From positions 1-9,121 of the forward strand of contig DASQBT010000132.1 in assembly GCA_035635075.1 (NCBI GenBank): 9,121 bases of DNA, read 5' to 3'. The number at the start of each line of letters is the position of its first letter. Position 1 is the stretch's first letter. The position numbers were made by a program, and so were the translations under genes. Below are positions 1-5,871 of the stretch, one piece after another. The notes under the pieces were generated by a model. It did not search any database. It saw nothing but the letters and a program-made list of their open reading frames with translations, and was not told the origin of the DNA. This DNA comes from DASQBT01 sp035635075 (GTDB taxonomy: Bacteria > Pseudomonadota > Gammaproteobacteria > Burkholderiales > Thiobacillaceae).

Positions 1-1367
1 ACGATGGGCTTGAAGTATTTCTCCAGCAAAGCATCCGCGAATTTCTCGTTGCCGTCCTTCTTGCGCACGACTTCCCGCATCTCAGGGATCCACTTCGTAT
101 AAGTGTGCTTGGACACTTCATACATGCCATGCCACCAAGTGTAGTCAGGGCCGCTCATCGATGCGCCGTGACGGGCGCGGCGACCTTCGTGGTGCCAGAT
201 TTCAAACCAGGTCCATTCGATCTCTTCGTCGAAAGGAGCGGCAGTGATGTAGCCGGCCTTCTGCAGTTCGGCCATCATCGCAGCGATGGGTTTGGCGAAC
301 TTGTCGTTGTAGAGATCCACCACGTCGTCGAACTGCTTGTAATGGCCCTCAATCACATCTGGAGCATGGCAGGCGGCGCAGACCTGCTTCATTTTGTCGC
401 GACGCTGTTCCCAGGTCAGGATTTCCGCCACCTTCGCGCCCTTGATGGCGTCACCCACTTTGGGAAGGGGCTGGCCTGCCGGCTGATCAAATTCATCCCC
501 GTTATCCAGGCGAATCATGTTCAGCTTGCTTGAGACGGCCGGGCGCAGGGTCCAGGAGATCCGCTCGCCCACGTCGTGGGTCCGCTCGATGCCGGGGGCG
601 GCACCCATGTGGCAGGTGGTGCAAGTCGGCGCTGCTGTATAGTCCTTCCCGGCCACCCAATTGGGGGAATCCAAGTTCATTTCGTTGACTTTGGCGTGGA
701 AGATGATGCCGTGCTTGGATTCGTTGTAGACCTCGATCTGCGGGTGGTCAGGGCCCACATGGCATTTGCCGCAGGCATCCGGCGTGCGGGCCTCGGCCAC
801 GGAAAAACTGTGCCGGGCGTGGCAGGCGGTGCAGGAGCCGCGGGAGCCGTCCGGATTGTGCCGGCCGATGCCGGTATTCGGCCAGGTCTGGGGCGTGGGT
901 CTGCCTTTCGCATCCACTTCTACATTCGAACCGTGACACTGACGACACCCTGCGTTGACCGCAGCCGGGCCGCCAATGACCTCGCCAATGATGTTGTCCA
1001 GAGAATCGAGAATATCTCCCGCCTTGGCGTGGTGGGAGCGTGTCATCTCTGCCACTTGCTGGCTATGACAGGTGCCGCAGTCCTTGGGCGAGACGATGAC
1101 GGCGATGCGGACGTTGTGGTGCATGAAGCCATCCTTGTCCGCAGCTTCGGCCTTGTGGCAGGCATAGCAGTCAACGCCTTTTTCTCCGTGCCGGCTGTGT
1201 GACCATTCCTTTACCAAGCCTGGAGTCTGGATCGCGTGGCAGGTAACGCAGTCTTTGCCCGGAGCCTTAGTGGCAGTGGCGGCCAAGGCGGGGCCCGAAA
1301 ACAAAGCTGGGAACAGACAGATCAGCGCAAGGCCAATCCAGGACAGCGGTCGAAAAGCGTTCTTCAT
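1..1367 (-). CDS. Octaheme cytochrome c of the hydroxylamine oxidoreductase (HAO) family, 3' part beyond the window
   Basis: The first 455 residues are present and the frame is still open at base 1. Residues 1-29 form a Sec signal peptide (hydrophobic core, cleavage near A-L-A), so the protein is periplasmic. Eight CXXCH haem c sites are visible: C40, C67, C97, C141, C179, C199, C249 and C330. Eight haems, a haem-free C-terminal region, and the signatures GPDHPQ (206-210, just after haem 6) and GPDYTWWHG (406-414) match the HAO/octaheme family. Members oxidise hydroxylamine or hydrazine, or reduce nitrite or hydroxylamine. In oxidising members a C-terminal tyrosine cross-links the catalytic haem. 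Y409, Y416 and Y423 are nearby candidates, but only an alignment can say whether that tyrosine is present, so the reaction direction is open. The ATG at 1367 has AAGGAG 8 bases upstream. A perfect FNR-type site lies further upstream. No electron-transfer partner gene is in view; it may lie past base 1. Confidence 0.9.
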   Translation of the reverse strand, partial: MKNAFRPLSWIGLALICLFPALFSGPALAATATKAPGKDCVTCHAIQTPGLVKEWSHSRHGEKGVDCYACHKAEAADKDGFMHHNVRIAVIVSPKDCGTCHSQQVAEMTRSHHAKAGDILDSLDNIIGEVIGGPAAVNAGCRQCHGSNVEVDAKGRPTPQTWPNTGIGRHNPDGSRGSCTACHARHSFSVAEARTPDACGKCHVGPDHPQIEVYNESKHGIIFHAKVNEMNLDSPNWVAGKDYTAAPTCTTCHMGAAPGIERTHDVGERISWTLRPAVSSKLNMIRLDNGDEFDQPAGQPLPKVGDAIKGAKVAEILTWEQRRDKMKQVCAACHAPDVIEGHYKQFDDVVDLYNDKFAKPIAAMMAELQKAGYITAAPFDEEIEWTWFEIWHHEGRRARHGASMSGPDYTWWHGMYEVSKHTYTKWIPEMREVVRKKDGNEKFADALLEKYFKPI

Positions 1368-1388
1368 GGTTTCCTCTCCTTTGGGTGG

Positions 1389-1412
1389 GTGGGCGAAAAA
1401 ATAACCGCCCAC
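1389..1412 (-). promoter_or_regulatory. Hairpin in the leader of the octaheme cytochrome mRNA
   Basis: A perfect 7-bp inverted repeat (GTGGGCG at 1389-1395, CGCCCAC at 1406-1412) encloses a 10-base A/T-rich loop. It lies between the predicted transcription start (about 1452) and the Shine-Dalgarno AAGGAG (1376-1381), ending 7 bases before it. The stem leaves the ribosome site free, so it may stabilise the 5' end or tune translation. No ligand-binding riboswitch family is recognised. The U-run on the transcribed strand is in the loop, not after the stem, so it is not an intrinsic terminator. Confidence 0.4.
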
Positions 1413-1451
1413 ACGCGGTTTGTTATTTATAGCTCGACAACCAGGGAATTC

Positions 1452-1500
1452 AAACTGACAGTATCACAGGATGATCATATCCGACATTGATCTAGATCAA
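1452..1500 (-). promoter_or_regulatory. FNR/ANR-type promoter of the octaheme cytochrome gene
   Basis: TTGATCTAGATCAA at 1487-1500 is a perfect palindrome and an exact match to the FNR/ANR consensus TTGAT-N4-ATCAA. On the minus strand an extended -10 element, TGTGATACT, occupies 1460-1468, with hexamer GATACT at 1460-1465 (4 of 6 match to TATAAT). If transcription starts near 1452, the palindrome is centred at about -41.5, the class II activator position, and the -10 falls at -13 to -8. The predicted leader is about 85 bases. The site and spacing are seen directly; anaerobic activation by an FNR-family regulator is inferred. No -35 box is needed or obvious. Confidence 0.8.
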
Positions 1501-1545
1501 GAAATTCCTGTGGCATTCAAGAACGCGCGTTTGGTATTGACGACA

Positions 1546-1604
1546 GCCGGCTTGGGCAAGCGGGCCGGATTTCCAGCACCCGTTTGCCGGCGCGGGTGCT
1601 GGAA
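1546..1604 (-). terminator. Strong inverted repeat after the DUF302 gene; possible terminator or 3'-end stabiliser
   Basis: TTCCAGCACCCG (1571-1582) and CGGGTGCTGGAA (1593-1604) are perfect 12-bp complements around a 10-base loop. The structure starts 54 bases past the TAG of the DUF302 gene. A second, weaker hairpin follows at 1546-1565 (GCTT/AAGC around GGGC, extended by GCC/GGC across a mismatch). Neither side of the 12-bp stem is followed by a T-run, so it is not a classical Rho-independent terminator. It may protect the 3' end, pause polymerase, or be a dispersed palindromic element. It separates the DUF302 transcript from the FNR-type promoter that follows. Confidence 0.45.
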
Positions 1605-1657
1605 TAGAGCGGTTCAGTGAAGTCGGCCGTGGCCGGAAAAGACTTACAGCAGAGTCT

Positions 1658-2608
1658 CTAGAGGTCCCCGTTGGCCCCGGCCCGCATGATCTCGCCCATC
1701 TTCTTGCGGATGTCCAAGGCACCCGTGGTCAGTTCCGAGGTGAGGCCCATCTGTTTTTCGTAGCCGGCCACCCAGCTCATGTCCCAGTCGAGCATCATGA
1801 CCCAGATGTTCTTGTCCGCATCTTCCATGACCGCGATGCGGCACGGCAGAAAAACCAAAAATTCCGGGCTGATCTTAAGCAGGTGCCGAGCGACGGCGAT
1901 GTCGCAAAAGCTGTGAACTTCGATGCGCGGCGCATCCTTGTCGCCCAGCACCGCCTGGAAATCCTTCCACATCAGGTTTTCGCTCACATGCTTGAAATTG
2001 AGCTGATTGGCGCGCAGCTTCAGCGATTCCACCACGTCGTCAAACGACAGGCCGGGCTTGGCCTTGATCTTGTACGCGAACCAGTTCATCGCGTCCGGCA
2101 TCGTCATGTGCATCATGCCGGTCATCATCGGCATCATCATCTGCATCATCTGCTGCTTCACCTCCTCGGGGATTACAGGATGCATGGTGTAGGGTTTTCT
2201 GGGTGCCTGGGCGAAAACCGAAATAGGCAACATATTGGGCAGGAGATAGGGGACAAAAGAGAAGGGCATTCCACCCGTAGCTTGCGGCGGCATCTGGGTC
2301 ATCCATGGGTTGGCGACAGGTAGCCCCGGGGACGGCAGAGCCACTGGATTCAGCCAGGGATTGGGCATAGGAGCCGTTGGTGCGACGATAACGGGCTGCA
2401 TTGCTTGGGGGACGGCTTGAATCGCCTGCGGAACGGGTTGTGCCGCTTGGGTCGCGGGCTGCGCAGCTTGCGGAACGGGTTGTGCCGCTTCAGGAGCAGC
2501 AGGCGCCGCTTGCGGAACGGGTTGGGCCGCGTCGGGCGGCGAATCCGCTAGAGCAGCCGGGACAACGAACAGGCTTGAAACCAGGATGAGCCAGTGTGAT
2601 GTGCGCAT
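1658..2608 (-). CDS. Exported DUF302-domain protein with Pro/Gln/Ala repeats and a Met-rich segment
   Basis: The 316-residue protein begins with a signal peptide (residues 1-21, ending A-A-L-A). Residues 27-68 are three 14-residue repeats that each open with AAQPVPQA or a close variant. Residues 73-145 are proline-rich and low in charge. Residues 154-174 hold 12 methionines and one histidine. A DUF302 domain (PF03625 type) fills about 175-285, with the family-like features VHSFCD (C235) and FLPCRIAV (C256). The domain has no established biochemical role; some members occur near sulfur or redox genes. The ATG at 2608 is preferred because it opens directly into the signal peptide and has GAGGG about 10 bases upstream; an in-frame TTG at 2629 would add seven residues. 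The gene stands alone between the DUF3443 gene and the octaheme cytochrome gene. Metal binding by the Met-rich part is only a possibility. Confidence 0.85.
   Translation of the reverse strand: MRTSHWLILVSSLFVVPAALADSPPDAAQPVPQAAPAAPEAAQPVPQAAQPATQAAQPVPQAIQAVPQAMQPVIVAPTAPMPNPWLNPVALPSPGLPVANPWMTQMPPQATGGMPFSFVPYLLPNMLPISVFAQAPRKPYTMHPVIPEEVKQQMMQMMMPMMTGMMHMTMPDAMNWFAYKIKAKPGLSFDDVVESLKLRANQLNFKHVSENLMWKDFQAVLGDKDAPRIEVHSFCDIAVARHLLKISPEFLVFLPCRIAVMEDADKNIWVMMLDWDMSWVAGYEKQMGLTSELTTGALDIRKKMGEIMRAGANGDL
2405..2530 (-). repeat. Three tandem 42-bp repeats inside the DUF302 gene
   Basis: A segment starting TGCGGAACGGGTTG (plus strand) recurs at 2427, 2469 and 2511, exactly 42 bases apart. Identity extends over about 22 bases between the first two copies. 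The units 2489-2530, 2447-2488 and 2405-2446 encode 14 residues each and keep the frame, so gain or loss of a copy would only change the length of the linker after the signal peptide. The third translated unit is the most diverged. Confidence 0.85.
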
Positions 2609-2825
2609 AGTAAGCGTTCCCTCTACCAAATCAAATTATCCGCGTGGGTTACAGCAGTGGATGTTGCTAATCGCCTATATTACACGTCCTATCGGCTGAA
2701 TGGGCCAACCTATGTTTTACATCGTTTACCTGCGTCGGACCGGGGCTTGCACTTGAGCCACTCGCTGCGGGTCGGTCATCAGTTGACCTTGGAGAAGAAT
2801 CTTCAGGACATAGAGAGTGCTTTTA
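2609..2825 (-). other. Intergenic region upstream of the DUF302 gene; only weak promoter signals
   Basis: This spacer is more A/T-rich than the genes around it, especially at 2660-2730. No terminator for the DUF3443 gene is visible: the only short palindromes are GGTCA/TGACC (2774-2788) and GAAGAATCTTC (2794-2804). On the minus strand GATAAT (2635-2640) is a good -10 hexamer, and TAATAT lies further upstream near 2676, but neither has a convincing -35 at normal spacing. The promoter may need an activator. No small gene with a ribosome site was found here. Confidence 0.35.
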
Positions 2826-4067
2826 CTAGGGCGTGGATTGGGGCAGCGCAGCAAGCAAGGCCGGCTGCAGCGCCGAGGCCAAGACGCGGACCCCCGAGGC
2901 GCCCGTATCGACTTGAAGGTGATCGATGGTCTGACAATTTGTCGTGCTGCCCGGTGCGCAGAGCGTGACCGAAACGTATGCGGAATTGATGACATTTGCC
3001 CCGGGAGGCCCTGCGTCCACCACGACAGGGACTTGATTTGTCCCACCCGATGAAACAGATCCACTGGTGATGCCTAACCAAGCACCGCTTCCAGCCGGGG
3101 TGCTCATTCCTTGGATAGAAGTGTAAATACTGCGGCCGAAGAAGAGGGGAAGCCCCCAGTCAACCCCACCAAAGCCGGGTGCTGCGAGTTCTGCATCCGC
3201 AGTGATGGCCGCGGCCAATGCCTGCGGGTTGCTAACGGTGAAATTGACAGGCAGGTTGACTCCACTCGGGTCTAGAAATCCATTTTGCGCCTGTGGCGAG
3301 GGCGGGCAATAGAATTCCGAAAAGGCGCCGTTGCAGAGCGGGAAAAGATTGCTTCCGTAGAACAGCCCGTTTGATCCGCTGTCGATGAAGCTGCCCGGAT
3401 AAGAGGTGGCGCCGACAGCCGCCGTGAATTCAGCGTTGTTGGGATCGACGTTCACTACAGTCGCGGATCCCACGCCGTTATTTGCTTGCGTGCCGATTCC
3501 GAAAGTTAGTATCCCGCTTACCTGGGTGGCGCCTGCTGATGACACGGCTGGCAGGCTGAGAATGGTCCCGTTGTTATCAGTGGCGAACAAGGCCACCGGA
3601 TTCCAGAGCTGATTTGCGAGGGCGACGGCGATCGGCGAGCAGCTGCTTCCAGCGCAGGCATAATAGAATCCATTTTGGGTTTGGGATGCGCAGGATTGGC
3701 CGCAGTCCTGAGCGAAATTGCTGAGGCCGATTGTTCCATTGGCGCCAAGGGTTTGAACGGTATTCAATCCTGGCCCGGTGCTGCTGCAGGCATTTGGTGC
3801 CGCCGGGACTGCGGGATCGGCAATAACCTGAATCTTTGCGTTTGAAGCCGTTTCTCCACCCAGCTTGATGTCTGCAGACCGGACAGAACCCCAGGTGTAC
3901 CCACTCACAAACTGAAAACATTCGGCAACCTCTTTCGCGGCACTGCCGCCACCACCGCCACCACCACCGCCACCGCCACAGGAGATAAGTCCCAGGCAGG
4001 CGAATGCCAACATAAGCCAGCGGGGAATGGCGTGGAGCCGCGAGACCATCGAATTCACGTGTTGCAA
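2826..4067 (-). CDS. DUF3443-family lipoprotein, apparently circularly permuted
   Basis: The protein has 413 residues, the usual length for DUF3443 (PF11925). Residues 1-30 are a lipoprotein signal ending in the lipobox L-I-S-C30, followed by 11 glycines (31-41). Residues 46-330 match the body of the family in order: ECFQF..GYTWG (49-60), GGETAS, LGANGTIGL (108-115), NPVALFATDNNG (156-167), FIDSGSNGLFY (227-237) and DWGLPLFFGR..Y (303-315). The last is normally near the C-terminus. Here a Ser/Gly linker follows, and residues 346-413 carry VPVVVDAGP, a Cys-containing strand and QVDTGASGVRVLAS, the block that normally opens the domain. The start is TTG at 4067, because GGAGG lies 8 bases before it; the ATG at 4049 has no such site. 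The TTG directly follows the stop of the DUF2844 gene, so the two are co-expressed. The function of the family is unknown. The DTG (387) and DSG (229) motifs recall pepsin-like folds, but protease activity is unproven. Confidence 0.85.
   Translation of the reverse strand: MQHVNSMVSRLHAIPRWLMLAFACLGLISCGGGGGGGGGGGSAAKEVAECFQFVSGYTWGSVRSADIKLGGETASNAKIQVIADPAVPAAPNACSSTGPGLNTVQTLGANGTIGLSNFAQDCGQSCASQTQNGFYYACAGSSCSPIAVALANQLWNPVALFATDNNGTILSLPAVSSAGATQVSGILTFGIGTQANNGVGSATVVNVDPNNAEFTAAVGATSYPGSFIDSGSNGLFYGSNLFPLCNGAFSEFYCPPSPQAQNGFLDPSGVNLPVNFTVSNPQALAAAITADAELAAPGFGGVDWGLPLFFGRSIYTSIQGMSTPAGSGAWLGITSGSVSSGGTNQVPVVVDAGPPGANVINSAYVSVTLCAPGSTTNCQTIDHLQVDTGASGVRVLASALQPALLAALPQSTP
3945..3977 (-). 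repeat. GGN-codon tract encoding 11 glycines
   Basis: Eleven consecutive glycine codons (GGC or GGT on the coding strand) follow the lipobox cysteine of the DUF3443 protein. The tract forms a flexible tether between the lipid anchor and the folded part. Because the repeat unit is three bases, slippage would change tether length without breaking the frame. Confidence 0.9.
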
Positions 4068-4526
4068 CTATTTGACCTCCGCCGGATCGACATCGGCCGG
4101 AACAAGGCTCGGCACCCAGGCAGAACCTGTGAAATGGCGCATGTGGCCCGATACCCTGAGCACAAAGTCGGGCTGGTCGATCCGCCTCAACTGCCGTGCC
4201 ATGCCGTGCCCGGCCGCGGCATCCATATAGCGGGTGAAATAGGGACCAAGCAGCTGGCTGAGATCGGGCTTGGTCGGTCCGTCCCATGCGACGCCGAACA
4301 CCTTGCCGTCCGGGTTGACGTATTCGCGGACCCTCAGGTTACGTGCGGCATCACGCAGCTCATGCATGCGAAAGCGAGTTTCGCCGGGCGCGACGGCACG
4401 AAGTTCCATTCTGCCAATGGAAGCATCTTTTGGGATCGTCGATTCATCACCCCCCAGCGCTGCGCAGGCAAGAACCGAATTGCCTGCCAGCGCAATGAGA
4501 AGCATCAGCGTGATTGTCAAGCGCAT
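4068..4526 (-). CDS. DUF2844-family exported protein
   Basis: This 152-residue protein has a signal peptide (residues 1-22, ending V-L-A-C-A before ALGG). The ALGG after the cleavage site and the central block VREYVNPDGKVFGVAWDGP (66-84) with KPDLSQLLGPYF (86-97) are what I recognise as DUF2844 (PF11005 type), a small family of unknown function usually found just upstream of a DUF3443 gene. That pairing holds here: the TAG stop abuts the TTG of the DUF3443 gene, and the last codons contain the latter's ribosome site. The ATG at 4526 is the only reasonable start, since an in-frame TGA lies 12 codons upstream; its own Shine-Dalgarno is weak. It begins 77 bases after the gspN stop with no terminator between, so it may be expressed with the secretion operon. 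Confidence 0.8.
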   Translation of the reverse strand: MRLTITLMLLIALAGNSVLACAALGGDESTIPKDASIGRMELRAVAPGETRFRMHELRDAARNLRVREYVNPDGKVFGVAWDGPTKPDLSQLLGPYFTRYMDAAAGHGMARQLRRIDQPDFVLRVSGHMRHFTGSAWVPSLVPADVDPAEVK

Positions 4527-4603
4527 GGCGGTAGTGGGATTGCAATCATGATGAATAATTCATTTCCTTCGGGCTGGTAGTCGGCTATGCGTGATATTGA
4601 GGC
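4527..4603 (-). other. Short spacer between gspN and the DUF2844 gene
   Basis: These 77 bases contain no stable hairpin with a T-run and no convincing promoter. Read-through from the secretion genes into the DUF2844-DUF3443 pair is therefore plausible. The spacer is long compared with the 4-base overlaps upstream, so an undetected promoter cannot be excluded. Confidence 0.4.
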
Positions 4604-5374
4604 CTAAGGGCTGATCGCCTGCACGTTCTGGTCAATGCTCAATTTGTAGGTACCCGGACTAACTTCACGGCCCATCATGCGCAGCAGGGGGGCGAGTTCC
4701 TGGCGCACGTTCGCTTCCGGTGTCGCCGTAATCCGAATGTCCGGACGCTTGCCGGGGCGCCAGCCGCCGGAACCGGTCAGGGTGAGCGGTCCCCGCATGG
4801 TAGTCAGGTGAAAGTCCAGCCCGGCGCCCTGCCCGGTCATGTCCAGCAGGTAATTGCCCAGCGGGCGGACGCGGCTAAGACCTGAACCTGCCGCCTTCCA
4901 GTAAGCCCGCGCCTTGCCGGCCGCACGACCGGAGCCATAGTGTACTTCGTCTACCTGCAAACTAAGCTGACCCGAGAGCGCTGCGGCCCGCAGGGTGGGG
5001 GACAGCACCCCCAGCAAAGCCGCCGGCAAGTCCAGCCTGGCGTTCTGTATGTAAGTTTCACTCAAGCCCCAGGTGGCGTTCAGAATCGGTTGGTTGTCGC
5101 GCGTTGATTCCGCATCGATATGCAACTTCAACGCAAGCAGTTCTCCGGGTGCAATGGTCCACTTTACCGGGGCCAGCGTAACCACCTCGCCACTGGGCAG
5201 GAGCGCCTGCAGGAATCCGTCTCCGCGCCAGCATGTCCCTGTCGTACCTGTCATTGCGAGGGTGCCATGGCTCGCGTTTTGCAGCAGGGCATCGATCCAG
5301 GTGGCAGGCAGCATAACCAGATAGGTTAGGACGAACACCAGGATCAAGAGTCCCGATTTAACCAGGCGCCTCAT
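4604..5374 (-). CDS. gspN: Type II secretion system protein N
   Basis: This 256-residue protein has one N-terminal membrane segment (about residues 8-25, after the basic MRRLVKSG) and a periplasmic body rich in beta-strand patterns. It fits the T2SN family (PF01203 type): the early CWRG motif, GxxxLxxxxVHY-like strands, and its place directly after gspM. GspN is an accessory component of the inner-membrane platform found only in some systems. The start at 5374 is chosen because its ATG overlaps the gspM stop as ATGA and the membrane segment follows at once; extending the frame to 5443 would add 23 polar residues that lie inside gspM. It is the last recognisable gsp gene of the cluster. Confidence 0.88.
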   Translation of the reverse strand: MRRLVKSGLLILVFVLTYLVMLPATWIDALLQNASHGTLAMTGTTGTCWRGDGFLQALLPSGEVVTLAPVKWTIAPGELLALKLHIDAESTRDNQPILNATWGLSETYIQNARLDLPAALLGVLSPTLRAAALSGQLSLQVDEVHYGSGRAAGKARAYWKAAGSGLSRVRPLGNYLLDMTGQGAGLDFHLTTMRGPLTLTGSGGWRPGKRPDIRITATPEANVRQELAPLLRMMGREVSPGTYKLSIDQNVQAISP

Positions 5375-5871
5375 TGACCGCCTTTCGTCAAAGTCAGTTC
5401 GAGCCTGGCCAATCCTGACTGTTCGTCGGCAGTGATGTGACAACGCGCGACGACGACCCCGTGCCGCTCCAGATCAGCCAGCCAATCAATCCAGGTGTTG
5501 GTGGCGATGGCCTGGGTGCTGAGCTGTATCTGATTGTCCGCCTGGGTGACAAACTGGGTGATGCTCCCGCCAAGCCCGAAAGCCGCGGCGGATGACTTTA
5601 TCCGCTGTTCCAGGCCGCCCTTGCCGGAATTGTCCATGCGGGCTCGAAGGCGCTGGATCTCCGCTGCCTGCAGCCGCATTAGCCGCAGCTCGGCACGTTC
5701 TGCAGGCAAACGTTTCGCCAGCTTCGCTCTTGCCACATCCAGAGGCTGATACAACAAGCCGTAACCGATGAGAACAAGCAGAACGATGCCCCCTGCATAG
5801 AGAATCATTCGCTCTCTCGCAGTTCGCCCGGCCAGATAGCCACGCATGCGCGCCAGCCATTCATTGGTCAT
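5371..5871 (-). CDS. gspM: Type II secretion system protein M
   Basis: The 166-residue protein has the GspM layout: a short basic cytoplasmic tail, one membrane helix (about 22-42), a charged probable coiled coil (about 45-80), and a small periplasmic ferredoxin-like domain. GspM binds GspL in the inner-membrane assembly platform and helps connect it to the pseudopilus. It overlaps the end of gspL by 11 bases, and its ribosome site AAGGGGG lies within gspL. The 3' end overlaps gspN by 4 bases. Sequence conservation in this family is low, so the call rests on topology and gene order as much as on residues. Confidence 0.9.
   Translation of the reverse strand: MTNEWLARMRGYLAGRTARERMILYAGGIVLLVLIGYGLLYQPLDVARAKLAKRLPAERAELRLMRLQAAEIQRLRARMDNSGKGGLEQRIKSSAAAFGLGGSITQFVTQADNQIQLSTQAIATNTWIDWLADLERHGVVVARCHITADEQSGLARLELTLTKGGQ

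Noticed and set aside
105..1202. Plus-strand open frames at 105-533 and 576-1202
   Set aside because: They run antisense to the octaheme cytochrome, whose minus frame has a signal peptide, a ribosome site and eight CXXCH motifs. The plus frames have no ribosome site or recognisable domain.
1883..2323. Plus-strand open frame with a histidine-rich stretch
   Set aside because: The histidine run is the antisense reading of the ATG-rich (methionine) codons of the DUF302 gene; it has no independent support.
2609..2629. TTG at 2629 as start of the DUF302 gene
   Set aside because: The ATG at 2608 opens directly into a well-formed signal peptide and has a purine-rich ribosome site; the TTG would only add seven residues before it.
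2774..2804. Short palindromes GGTCA/TGACC and GAAGAATCTTC as a terminator or operator
   Set aside because: Stems are only 5 bp, there is no T-run, and they match no operator I recognise; they are expected by chance at this length.
3945..3977. Poly-glycine codon tract as a phase-variation switch
   Set aside because: The unit is three bases, so slippage cannot shift the frame; such Gly-rich linkers after a lipobox are common in betaproteobacterial lipoproteins.
3577..4287. Minus-strand open frame of 236 codons overlapping both DUF genes
   Set aside because: It is an out-of-frame reading of the DUF2844 and DUF3443 coding sequences, giving Trp/Arg-rich low-complexity protein.
5375..5443. Longer N-terminus for GspN
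   Set aside because: It would lie inside gspM and place 23 polar residues before the membrane segment; the ATGA overlap start fits the operon pattern.
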